Below are positions 35,828-48,300 of a stretch of 64,000 nt of DNA, piece by piece. The DNA is from Panagrolaimus kolymaensis (Eukaryota; Nematoda; Chromadorea; Rhabditida; Panagrolaimidae), in NCBI GenBank assembly GCA_028622995.1, contig JAJQJQ010000025.1:2728001-2792000 (forward strand). The letters run 5' to 3'. The translations under genes were made by a program, and so were the position numbers. The notes below the pieces were generated by a model that saw only the letters and a program-made list of their open reading frames with translations, was not told where the DNA came from and made no database searches. Positions within the stretch are counted from its first letter, which is position 1. Every line of letters begins with the position of its first letter.

Positions 35828-37387
35828 ATGAAGGTGTCTCTCCAACTTTTTAAAGCTTTGGTTTTGATTATTTTTTTCTTTATAGAGGTTTGAATTTCTC
35901 AGTCTAGTTTATATCGACTTTAATACATATCAATTTTAAGATTTCTGCTGGCAATAAAATTCTTGAAAGGCAAGATGCTGTTGATGAAGACCACTTTGAT
36001 TCTCTCGATTATTATAATGACGAAGTTCGATATGTAATATTTACAAAGATTCAAAGTAAAAAGATTGAAGAAAAATTAGATGGTCTTCAAATGACACGTC
36101 TAATTTTATCACATGGAAAACATTCGCCATTTGAAGATTTTGTTGATGATGGAATTATTCCTTTACTTGTTAAAAGTTTAAATTCAACCAAGTAAGCGCC
36201 TTAACTAAATTCTTAGCTTTATCTAGAGTTTTCAAACTTTGATATATCTTTCATTTTTTAGCACAACTATTCAATGCGCGGCAACATATTCTTTAGCAAA
36301 TATTGCTTTTCAAAAACCAGAATATGCTAAAGAAATTGTAGATGAAAATATTGTTCCTATTCTTCGCATACAGATGCATTCTCATGATGTTAACGTATCA
36401 GTAGAATCTTTAAGAGCTATTGGCAATATTATCTACAGAAACCCTGAATTGCGTGACTATATGCTTAATCTCGCTATTCTTGAAAATTTACACGCGCTTA
36501 TTGATACTAAAACTCCTCTAGATGTTTTGAAAAAAGTTACGTGGGTAGTTTCAGTTATTTGTACTTCTGAAGCGAAGAAGTCACTTTCACAAGAATCGGT
36601 AAAAATTCTTATGATAGCTTTAAGTAATGTTATCCGCCATCCAAATTCCGATATTTCAAGTGATGCAGCTAATGCAATTGCTTCGATAACTGAAGGACAA
36701 AACAAACAATATGAAATCCAATTTGATTATATCTGGATTAAAGCTTTAATGAAGCTTCTAAATAGTTCTGATATAAATGTTCAAACTCCTGCTATGATGG
36801 TTTTAAGTGATATCATAAATGGCACGAACTCTGAAACAAAGTTTGCACTTGAGATGGGTATTATGAAAAAAATGCCAGAGTTTTTTATGTCATCTGAAGA
36901 ATCAATTATTAGAGATGCCCTTAGAATTTTAACGAGTATTATTGATGGCGAATCTGAATCCCAGACGAAAATGGTTTTTGACTCTGATCTCATTCCTCTT
37001 GTTATCTATCACTTAGCTCAAGGATCAGAAGAAATACAAGTCGAAGCAATGTGGGCAATATTTTTGGTTACAACGGTTGGTACACCTGATCAAATTTCAT
37101 ATTTTATCGATATGAATGTCATTTGCCCATTATGCAAATTACTACTAAAGAGTGAAAAAATGGATCTTACGATTGTTCACTCAATTTTAACAATATTTAA
37201 AAATATTCTATCAAAAGCTCCAAATCGTAATGAAGAAATTTTTGATAAATTAACAAAGTGTGGATGTATCGAAAAAATTAGCGAGTTTGAAAGTCACACT
37301 GATAAAGAAGTTAAAAAAGCTGCATTCGGTATTCTTGATTTTTATTGTAAAGGAACTCAAGATACTTGCCCTCAACATGGTTTTTAA
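35828..37387 (+). CDS. Secreted importin-alpha-like ARM-repeat protein (copy 2)
   Basis: Three exons (35828-35887, 35941-36191, 36262-37387) close to 478 aa. Exon 1 again encodes exactly 20 residues, a signal peptide starting MKVS with core ALVLIIFFF. The ARM array matches importin-alpha repeat by repeat: YSLANIA, SHDVNVSVESLRAIGNI, EAMWAIF, then TPDQISYFIDMNVICPLCKLL and a C-terminal CGCIEKISEFE with KAAFGILDFYC. The first Trp of the usual W-x3-N pair is Tyr here (YSLAN), and other ladder positions are also changed, so classical NLS binding is doubtful. The IBB domain is absent. Both copies share FVDDGIIP and KSLNSTN at the exon 2-3 junction. Role unknown. Confidence 0.82.
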
Positions 37388-37511
37388 TTTTTTTTTTCGA
37401 TCTCAAAAAGTTCAATAAACTATAAAACTCATATTTGTTTAACCCGTGATTCTCTTTGTATTTGGTATTATTCAATTTCTTTTATTTTATTTTTTAAAAT
37501 TAAATTTTTTA

Positions 37512-40500
37512 TTAATTAGTTGCTGCAAGTACTGCATCATAATGAATTTTGTCAATGCACGATAATAATAAAGTTGGTCGAGCCAAATCAAATTGAGTGC
37601 ATTCACTCTCAGATGTAAATATTGATTCATTATATAAAAACCATTTGGCATCTCCTTGATTATTAAATATCATAATATTAACTTGAAATAAATTTGTGGC
37701 AGCATAGATCTCGCATTCTTGGAGGGGTGTTTCCATATCTGAAGCATTCATATTAGAAATTTCTGTTTCATAAGTTGAATCTTAAAATTTTTAGTAAATA
37801 AAGTTTTAGAGGCAAAAAAAAGTTAGACTTACAAAATTTTTGTGGAAGTGTAAAAGCAATAATATAATTATAAATTATCTTTCTGATAATTTCATGGTTT
37901 TCTTCATCACCCGTAAGAAGATAAGCAAGAGCTCGATAACCAGAATTTAAATCATTCTTAATTTTCTTTGTCAATAAGATTGTTTTACCTAGAACAATTT
38001 TTTCATAATAGAGTTCTAATCCACTGTAAACATAGTTTTTTAACTCCATTTCGTGGATAACGCAAAAATTAATTAAAAAATCTTGGGTAGGATAACGATA
38101 TGGCCAATCAACATGATCGAAAGTGGTCATAACATCTTCTTGTCCTTCAATCAAATATTTTAACCATGCAGGATTGTTATCATTTACAAAATCATTTCGA
38201 GGTTTCTTTGAATCAATCTCTTCAAAATTTTCATTATAATTATAAATAATGGCGTCATTACATTTTTTTATCATTTGACTAATACACCTTTTAGAAGGAC
38301 CGACATCAGGTTGATTGCAAAGTCGAGTTCTAACTATAGCTTTCCATTTACCTGCTTGCCATCCAGGTTTAAAAAATAATGTATAAAAATTTTCATCGGT
38401 TTCAGCAAGATCTTCTGCAAAAGAATTCATAATTAAGATCTGCTCAAGTGGTTCACCTAAGTTGTTTGATATTAAGTTGTTTTTCGATTAGAACCGAAAA
38501 CAACCAACATAGAGATATTCAAAAATAAAAAGTTTAAAATTCTCACCTTCTTCAACAACTGATAAAACAAAATCCATCATCATTCGTTGTTTAACCATAA
38601 CAGTATTTTCATTTTTTCCACAAAAAGCGCAACATTTGCAATGAGTTTTCATTTCATCATTGGTTTCTTCAACTTGATTAAATCTATATTCAGGTATTTC
38701 AGCAATTTTACCAGATTTTATTAAAGCTTTTGTGTCTGAAACTAAGACATTCCACATAGTAAGAGAGCCTCCCTAAAAAAAGAAGCCATTTAAATATTTA
38801 AACTTTAATGAGCTTTTAAATATCATTTAGGCATACCTCTCTTACATCTGCAGATGAATAAATTTCATCAGTTGGTTCAGATAAAGCACCTATTGGTGGA
38901 TGAATTCTTTGGGGTAAAAATGTGGTCGTAGTTAATTTAGGATTTTTAGCAACATTAATATCAACTTTATTCATCATAATTTTCGGGCAAATATAATGCA
39001 AATTACAATTCATCACATATAATTCATTCATTCTTCCAGCTAATTTGCAAGGTATCTCGCCTAAATAACTTCCATTTAAATTTAATCTTAAAACCATGGG
39101 TAAGCGATTCCATAATGCTTCATGCAAATCTCCATTTTCAGGTGAAAATTTATTATCTCCTAAATAAAGGCTCATAACATTCTCATTTTCATACATAGGA
39201 TGTTTGATAAATTCAAATCCTTCTGGCAGTCGGGTAAGATAGTTGTGATTTAAATTTAAAATTGTTATTCGTTCTAATTGATTAAATTCAGAAGTAATAG
39301 TTTCAATATGATTATGTTGAAAATGAAATTGAGTCATTTTCTTTAAATGTTTGATTGATCCAACTTCAGTGAGTTCATTGTTAGAAAAATTAATGTAATC
39401 AAGTTGGTCCGGAAGCTTTTCCCATGCAATTTCTTTTAATTTATTATTACTCAAATCCAAGTAGTTTAAAAACCAAAAATTTTTTTGAAAATCACATTTT
39501 TCTATTTGATTATCTGACAAATCAAGCAGCCTAATTTTTAAAGGTATCACTGCATAATTAATTTCCTAAATAATTAAAAATTTAACTCAAAAAATATTGT
39601 ATTTTTTATTTTATTACCTTTAAATCTTTTCCATTCGATGCATACTTGGTCAAACCTTTGCATGTTTTTTCTTCCATCGCGACATTATTGTTCGAGATAT
39701 AAACATTTTTAATTTTATTTGTTATGGCTTCCCAATCTATTTCCTAAATTATTTTTTTATTATTACATCTCTCTTTTTTTAAATAAGTTTGGTTAAAGCC
39801 CACAATTTGATCGAATTATGTAAATTTTTGTACTTACTTGTAATGTTTTAGTTTGAACATCCAACATCTTTAAATTTTGTAAACGTGAAATAGAATTTGG
39901 AACTTTCGTTATTTTGATATTTTTTAGATCCAAAACTTCCAGGCTTGTAGGTAACTTTTCCCATGGAATTCCATCATCTTCTATTTCAATATTTCCTTTT
40001 AAACTTAATTTTCTCAGATTTATAAGCTCTGAAATGCTTCCAGAAATATTGGAAAGGTTGTTGTCATCGAGTATTAAACAATTGATGCTTTTAGGTAAAG
40101 CTTCAAATAAATTGTCCGGGATTTCTTTTAGTCCGCACTTTGTAATCTCCAAAATATGCAACTTCTTAAGTTTCCCGACATTTTCATTAAAAATGCTCCA
40201 TGCATTGTAAGTTTCAAAAACATCCACATTTTTAAATGAAAGCAAAATTAAATTTTCAGCTTCAAACCAACGTTTATTAATTTTGAGGAAGGTAACTACA
40301 AAAATTTTAGATAAATTTTTATTTCATTGAAGACCTTCGCCAACCTGAGTCATATGACAATGAACGACATTCTTTGAAATTTTTGCTTTCTTCGTTTCTA
40401 GAAAAATTTCCTCCGGAATCAGGTTTAACTAAAAAAATTTTTTTCATGAATACTTTATTTAGAAAATTTTAATTAATCCATGTAAAACTCACTTAAAATT

Positions 40501-41465
40501 TCATCTTCGTCATCGAGATCACCGTTATAGCGATCACCTTTTTTAACATTTTTTATGCTTCCTGTTTTTGGATCGCAAAGATCCTTGATAGCTTTAGATA
40601 AATCATTTATCTTTCTTTTCATACCATCGTGCCCACTGGAATTCAGTATAGGGCCCTCGCAATTAAAGGCTTCTTCTTGAAGTTCTGAAAAGAAAGAGAG
40701 ATTGGATTGTGGAGAAGAAAAAAAAAATAGTTAAATGAAAATTTACCAAAATTTCCATTTGAATTTTCGTTAATTTTATTTACATATTCGTTATAAATGG
40801 ATGCTTCTTTAGAAGTAAGTTTACGAGATGATGTGTTTTTAATCTTTAAAAAAAGGTAAAATAATGTTTGAAAATTAAACATTTTAAAAGCCTACCATTC
40901 GAATCGTGATTTTTTCAATTGATTTTAGAGGAAAGTGACGATTAAAGGGAACTGAAATTTTTAGGTTTCAATGGTTAAATAAATGTCCAAGAATATTACC
41001 ATTGACTATCAAATCGATTACAGGTGTTTCAGCCTCTCTTCTTTCGCAAATTGTTACACTTCCTTTCTAAAAGTTAAATTTTTCAAACTTTTTTTATTTT
41101 CAAATTTCTTACTTTCATTTTAATATCCAAATACTTTACATTATTTCGTAATAAAACAAAATAAAATATTTCGTTCCTAAAACCATTTTTAAAACCATGT
41201 ACAATAACATTAAACTTCCAATTTTTTAAAGAAAAAAAATCGCAAACCTTTTACCAATTCGAATTTCGCTAAAAGCATAATAATTTGCATTATTTAATAA
41301 TTTAATAAGAGCATTTTCTTTTGCTAAATCATAAAAAGAATATTGTTCTAAGCTATGATGATAGCTTAAATTTAATAATTCTCCAGTATTTTTTACTTCT
41401 TCATCATCAAATGGATCTGGAGGCGGCGTAGATACTAATAAACTTGAAAGACAATAAATTTTCAT
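37512..41465 (-). CDS. LRR protein with C-terminal OTU-like domain lacking the catalytic Cys
   Basis: Thirteen exons close to 1,069 aa: 41465-41248, 41176-41113, 41066-41000, 40951-40896, 40843-40747, 40684-40493, 40428-40345, 40295-39838, 39743-39618, 39565-38837, 38772-38547, 38456-37833, 37780-37512. Residues about 285-660 are leucine-rich repeats (LHILEITKCGLKEIPDNLF, IRLLDLSDNQIEKC, ITILNLNHNYLTRLP). A Cys cluster HCKCCAFCGKN lies near 735. Residues about 890-1065 resemble an OTU ubiquitin protease: DLNSGYRALAYLLTG at the nucleophile motif and IHYDAV at the His motif. In active OTUs the motif is D-G-N-C; here Asp941 and His1060 remain but the Cys is Ser944. There is no signal peptide. 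A ubiquitin-binding pseudoenzyme scaffold is inferred. Convergent with ARM-repeat copy 2 (124 bp apart). Confidence 0.8.
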
Positions 41466-42062
41466 TTTTTAGAATTATTTAATTAAAAAAATGCAAGCAA
41501 GAAAAAACAAATTTAAAAAAAAAAACGCAATGAAAATTTTTTGCTATTTATATTTGTTTTCAATGCAAAAAACATTACGCGATAAAAAAAAGTAAAGCAA
41601 GCAAACACACAAATAAAAATTGATTTATTTCCTTTTTCTGTCTTAAAAGTTGCAAACAATCCTTTTTTTCTATCAGCGCTCTTTGAACGATCGAGTGCTT
41701 TGTGTTTTGCTATTAACTAAAAAAATTTGGCAATGATTCATATACTTCTATGGTGAAGGTATTGCAAGAAATTTTTATCATTATAAATCCTCTTTTGAGT
41801 ATGATCAAAAGGTTCAAGTTTATTGTAGCATCAAATGCAAAAAGAAAGATGCGTGGCTATGAAAGTTTGCAAAAAACAAAGAAAATAAAGAATTTTTATT
41901 TTTCAATTGTCATCATACTTGTACATCAACAAAAAAATAAGTTTTATACTTAATAACTTAGGCTAATGTATTTTAATTTATGGCAGGTAAAGTATAAATA
42001 TAACTTTATTGATTCGTATAAAAGAACATGAAAAAAAAAAATTTAAAGAAAGAAAAAAAAAA
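41466..42062. other. Intergenic between LRR and carboxylesterase genes
   Basis: AT-rich, A-runs; contains the promoter of the LRR gene. The frame at 41750-41953 has no supporting features. Confidence 0.4.
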
Positions 42063-44194
42063 TCAAGTGTCTAATGGCGAACCATTAATAATTTCATTTT
42101 GGGTTCGTCCACGCAAAATATTAAAATTGAATTTTGTAGTATGTTTTTCCCAAAAATCTCTTCGCTCGCTTGCAAAATTGGAACTTATCGAAGGAATGGG
42201 ATCAATCCAAAGTGATTTTTGAGTAGTAGGATCATAAGGGGGGAAATCAATTGATGCAGTACTAGGGTTTCTGAAAATTTATTAATTAATCTATAATTTT
42301 TTAGCAATGTAAAAACTAACCCGGTGTATGCAAATTGTGTAATCAAATGACAAAAATAATTTTGTATTTCTAATTCCTGTGGTCCATGAACATCGTTAGG
42401 ATAGGCACAGCTATCAAAAAAATAATGTATTTCATTTGAATGCCATGCTCCTAGAAACCCATTTTTTTTAATAAAAATAACCAAAATAAATAATAATAAA
42501 CCTTTAGCAGCTAGCAAAGTCGCTTGAACAGGAGCACTCATATGATTCCATAAATAAAAATACACGGGCCATCCATGTTTAACTTTATTATCAGCTTCAT
42601 TAAAGATTTGTTGCATAAACATTAAATCCGTTTGCAATTCAGTATGCCTTAAAATATAAAAATCTGATGTTGGATTTTTTGGAGCTCCACGAAAGACAAA
42701 AAAGTTAATGATATCATTTTGAATTTCTTGATATTCTGGGCCAACTTTTTGTTCAAGAGCATACTTATTTTTTATTGTATCAATTAAGTTATAGGCGGTA
42801 TAATTTGCCAATTCCTCTTTACTTTTTCCTGCGAGTCCTAAATTCTACTTAGTTAATTTTTTGGTTGCAAAATTTTTGAATTAATTTTTTACCAATAAAT
42901 GTTCCAGCTTCCAAAGTCATAACTCCAACTAACAAAGGCTTGGATGGAGCTTCTTTAGTTAGTTGTTCAATAGTTTTTCCATCAAAAAAATCTTTATCAT
43001 ATCTTGGTCCACATCCCATTAAATGATATGGAAATTTATTTTGTAAAGCCTGAAACAACAGAGTTTTAGAAAAAATTAACCTTTTGTTTTGATTCATACA
43101 ATATCTGTTGAAACTCGCATAATATCTTCCCATTTTTGTTTCTTTAAAAATGCTTTGATTTCTTTTGGATTTTCTGAATTGCATCCTAACTCTGCAGCTA
43201 TCATTTTAGTTAAATGACTTGGGTGTTGACCATTCGCAAATTCACAGCTTGCTACACCACTTCCTTCAATAGCTTTTTGAAAAAGGTCTGAAATAAAAAG
43301 TTTTTATATTGGCAAAAATTCATATGAAAGTTCACCTCTCGAATGCGGCGACAATGACAATAAATCCACTGAAGCTGAACCAGCACTTTGTCCCCAAACT
43401 GTAATATTATTAGAATTTCCACAAAAAAATTCGGCATTATTTTTAATAAACTTTAATGCTGCAATTTGATCCCAATGTGCAAGATTACCAGGATCTTCAT
43501 CAGTTCCAAGAGACATAAATCCTTAAAAAAACAAATTTTTATTTCTATAAAATTTCTCTTTAAAATTTACCATAAATTCCAACTCGATATGGTATAGTAA
43601 TTGTAATGAGTCCACGATGGGCGAAATTTTTTGCAATTTTTTTATAACCAAGTCTTATAACATCTCCGCCAATAAAGCCACCACCATGAACAAAAACTAA
43701 AACTGGATATCCTTCTGGATTGAGTGAAGGCATTGGAGGAGTTATAACATTTAAATAAAGGCAATCTTCAGAGAATGGTAAATTATTTTTTATGCAGCCT
43801 GAAATATGTGGAGTACATGAATCTCGATATTTTGTCGCATCAAGGACTTGAGTCCAATAATCTGGTGGAAGCGGACGCTAAAAAATTTTATATTAAAAAT
43901 TAAATTTTTTGTGAAAATACTCACTTCAAACCGAAGTTCACCAATTGGAGGTTTAGCAAAAGGTATGCCTAAGAAGACATTGGCTTTAGTTCCATTTTCA
44001 TCATCTGTATGTATAAATCCTTTAATTGGACCATATTCAGTTTGAACAACAATCGAGTTTTCACTACTTGTTTTTGAAGCTATTTCATTTTGATTTACAG
44101 CATAGCCATTTGCAATGTTTCCATTGGAATTAGTCATTTTTGAGTTGATGGATGAAAAAGAATCGGTAGGTTTTTTTGCACATGCCTCAGACAT
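42063..44194 (-). CDS. Type-B carboxylesterase (cholinesterase-like family)
   Basis: Eight exons (44194-43925, 43877-43571, 43521-43336, 43287-43100, 43049-42893, 42837-42502, 42450-42321, 42270-42063) close to 593 aa. The start EYGPIKGF and FLGIPFAKPPIGELRF is the family signature, SEDCLYLNV and FVHGGGFIGGD (oxyanion hole) follow, and the nucleophile elbow is GQSAG (Ser about 238). The acidic residue lies in MTLEAG (about Glu364) and the His in GAWHSNEIHYFF (about His485), so the catalytic triad is complete. There is no signal peptide; the N-terminus is polar with Ser/Asn-rich sequence, suggesting a cytosolic hydrolase of xenobiotic or lipid esters. The short 49-nt intron between exons 6 and 7 happens to be open in frame. 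Confidence 0.92.
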
Positions 44195-45389
44195 TTTGAG
44201 ATAATTTTTTCAATTAAAATTATTTTATTTGCTGATAAAATACCACGAAAATTTACGAGTATTAAGTATGATTTGAGACGAGGATATTTTCTTAAAGTAC
44301 ATACAAATAAACTTTATTTTCTTTTTAGACACCCATCATTATATTCTCCTTTTTTGATAAGAAATAGCCAAAATAAAAAAAAACTCCTGCTTCCTTCTTG
44401 TTTTTTTTAAAGAACTTCTAATTTTTGTTTAAAACAAAGTCAACCATGTCATCGTCAACAAAGTCATAAAAAAACTTTTCAGCAATCTGCCATAGTAAAG
44501 CGAACATTTTTTTGAGAAGTTTTATGGCTAGATAAGAGCGCTTTAATTTTTGTTTAAAATTTACTTCCGCTTTCAGAAAAATTTTATTTTGTACTTTCAA
44601 CAAAAAAAGATGTTGGAATTTTTTTTAGGTTTTTTTAGGTTAAGTCTTTTAATTTGAGATACTTTTTTTTAGCTTTTCTTTTAAAAAATTTGGCAGCCGT
44701 TGAATTATTTTTAAAAAATAAATTTTCTTTATTTGCGTTTTTTCCATTCATTTTTTTTCTCTGCTGCACACGCTTGTTTACTTCACAAAAAAATAATGTT
44801 GAAACCTAGCAAGCATAAGAAGAAGAAAAGAACACATCTCTCTTTCACCACAAAAATAGCATTTCACAGAGCATTTGTTGTTTTTATTTTAACTTGTGAT
44901 AAATGGAATCACAAAATTGTGGTAAGTTTATTGAAACGAATTTTTATTAAAAGTATACAAACAAAAAAACGTTTGAAGTAAAATTATTTTGCTATTTGAG
45001 AATTTTAATTAAAAGATGGATATTTTTTTGAAAAAAACCGACATTTTTTAGCGAATAAAATGTGTAAAGATGGTTCAAAAGCTTTGAATGAAATAATAAA
45101 AAATGAAGATGTCAAAAACAAGAATAAAGATATGCTTCATCAGCCAGATATTTCCCAAATAGTGTTCAATCGAAATTTCTTGAATACTAATTTTTGATAG
45201 TTTGCGCTTTTGTTATAAATCATTGGAATCGGTTTTGACTATGTGCTTGCTTTATGTTTTATATTTATGAAACGGTTTTTATGTTTGCTTTATTTTTCTT
45301 AAACTTAAATAATAAAAAATTAATAAAAATTAATAAAAAAGTATATTTCAGTTTTTAGTTTTAAAATTAGGAGGAAAATAGCGAAACTA
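44195..45389. other. Intergenic
   Basis: About 1.2 kb upstream of the esterase gene and downstream of the M16 gene. Frames at 44418-44603 and 44733-44981 are low-complexity and unsupported. AATAAAAAA polyadenylation-type sequence for the M16 gene lies near 45310-45340 on the minus strand (as TTTATT). Confidence 0.4.
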
Positions 45390-48300
45390 TCATTCTTCTT
45401 TGGGCTCTTTGTCATCATCAAAAGATAAACCACTGTGATCAAATCCATCAATGCTTTTAATTTCAACATTTGGAAAATAATTCAATACATTTTTTAAATT
45501 TGGTTTATAAACAACCACAGATCGAATGCATCGTTCATCATCAAAAAGATCAATAAAATCTTGATCCACTGCATCGAAAACATCTTCAGGTTTAGCTTCC
45601 CAAATAACTTTAACTTCATATCTGCAAAAATATATAAAATCAGAGAATGCCAAGTAAATGGAAGCCCAACTTGACTGTATTATCTTCGGGTTTCAAGCCA
45701 CGAAGGTGCTCAACAATAGAAAATTTTCCAACTTTTTTCACGTGGCTCACAGTTTGAACAAGTTGAGAAATAAGGCTTCGTTTAGCAGCTTCAAACATTT
45801 CATGGTCGATTTTTCGTGATTTCAAAACGTTTAGCTAAAAAATTAAAGGATAATAAAAATTTGCAAAAAAACTTGGAATAAAATTTGATTTTTTGCACGT
45901 CAAACATTTTTTTAGCCACACATACCGCCAATTTTTTACTATCATCATAAGCTTTAATAATATCAGACGCTCGATATAAATAAAATCCAAGGCCAGTATT
46001 ATTGCTAACAAAAATATAAACTCCATAACAATATCCTTTGCCGCGAATATAATTCCAAAATGGTCCTTCACATTGAGTGAAATATTGAGCTAATAATTTT
46101 GCATAAACTAATCGAGTATCCATGTATTTAAAGTTACTTCGAGATCGTTGAATAAGGAAAGAAGATTGGGTTCCACCAAAACAAACACAAAATGTTCTTC
46201 CCATGTTTGTGTGGTAATCGAGGAAATATTGGGAAATGTCCTAAAAATGTTTGGTAAAATTAAAATTATATTTAATTTTTCTTCCAAAATGGATTGCGTA
46301 CAATAATTACATACTTTCGGTACAGTGACGCACTTTTTTTTAAATCCTTCCCTGTTTGCGCTTTTCAATACCCCTTTTGAAAAATTATTCTTTTTTAATA
46401 CTAAATTTTCTTTTGCTTCTAGAAAAAAAGGAGACGTTGATACAAATTTTTTTTTATTTATTACAGAAATGGATTGTATCTGGGACATTACGCACGTTTG
46501 TTGTGAAACATGTATGTATTTTTAGCAGCAAACTAACAGATCCCAAAAAAGCAAGCAGCTAAAGTTTGAAAAAAAAGTAAATGAGGTGGAAATAAATTAT
46601 TGCTTACAAAAAAAAGTTACCTTTAAAACCATTCGAGTGTTAGCAGAATTTGTAATAAAACTCCAATCCGTAGTAAGTGCAGATTTCAAAGCTTTTTTAT
46701 TTCCAACGAAATGAACGTTCGCCGGGGAATTACAAATCATTTTAACCAAACTTTGTACAAGTTTTACAATTCTACCATTATTTCTTTCGTCCGAAACATA
46801 ATCCGCGAGTTTATAATGAAAATTTCCACTTGCAACCATGCAATTATAAAATTTTGTTGAACCTAAAAAAATATATTTTTCTTTCAAGAAATTTTCATAA
46901 GAGGCAAACCTTTAGGGGCGATCATGCTGGTCATGAGCGAAGGAGCCACAATATCGCCTTCTTGAAGTTTTTCAGAAATGCTAGCAGCAATGTTTCTTGC
47001 GCAAACACCAATCCTTGAATTTTCATATATCATACATTTAAGAAAGATTTTAATCCATTTTGTAATATTTTTAGATTTTTCTGGTAAAAGAACAAAATTA
47101 AAAACTAAATAATCATCGAATTCATTTTTCACGCCGATATCAATTTTATAAGCAATAAAATCTTTGGATAACCTTTGAGATAATTTTTCATATCGAACCA
47201 TTTTACCATCAATTTCGGCATTGCAAGAAGTAAAAAGTTTTGTTAACAAAAGAATCAAAGATCGATGTTCGCTTGGAATATTATGTAAATCAAATAATAT
47301 CGTTGCCTAAAAATAATTTCAAAAATTTTTCGAAAAAAAAAGTTATTACTTACAAAAAGAAAATTTGTATTAACCTGATGACAAATTGTTGGATAATGGG
47401 TGCCAGAATTTTCGAAATAAAGTCGTCGCTTAATTTCAATAAATTTTATACTTTGAATAGCATTGACATGAAAATTTCTTAAGTTTATTTCTTTTGGAAC
47501 ACTTCTCTAAAAAAAATAATAAATAATTTAAAAGAGTCATTTGAGTAAGAAAAAATTTAAAATAAATTTTGATAAAAATCTTACTTCATTAAATTTAAAT
47601 GCTTTTTTAAGTTTTTCGCCACATTCTTTCAAACCTTTTGGCCCAAGTTTTTCTCTTTGATCTTCTATTCGCTTTTCTTCCTTTTTTGCGAGTTTATCAC
47701 CAAGTGCCTTGTTTGGATGGCAAAAAATTACGATATAATCTGGAGTAAAATATTTTTTTGCGAGTCCTTCCCAATAATCTTTGGAATATTTTAGTAATGC
47801 TCTGGTATTATCAACTTCATTGAGTTGTTTTTCAAGATATGGAATATTATCATTTGTTGCATTCACATTTGGAGCATAGATAGCATAAATAGATAAAAGT
47901 CCATGATAATAAATTGATGAGCTGCCTTCGAACTAAAGAAAAAATAGTTTTTATTAATAAAGTATAAAAAGTATGTATCACAAACCAAAACAGCCATTTG
48001 ATGAATTTCTTGTTCAATGATAACTTTCATTCGCTCAATATCAATCTCAGTCGACGTTAAAATCTCAAGTGGGGTTGTTGAGAACCTGAAAGTAGTTGAA
48101 AAAAACTAAATTTGCTAAATAAAATAGAAAAAAAAATTTAAAAAATAAAGCTTACAAATCCTCTTCATCCAAATATTTATTATAAACCCCTCCAAAACGA
48201 AGGGAAAATTCCAACCATTTTCTTTGACGATATCCTGGATTTATTGTGCTGCAAATTGGATCATTATGTTGAACATATCGTTGTTGAAGAGGGGAATCAG

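Noticed and set aside
42453..42501. Hydrophobic insertion LLLFILVIFI in the carboxylesterase
   Set aside because: It is a 49-nt intron open in frame; removing it restores the conserved GAWHSNE active-site segment.
46108..46488. 126-codon minus-strand ORF
   Set aside because: Mostly inside intron 8 of the M16 gene and out of frame with exon 9.
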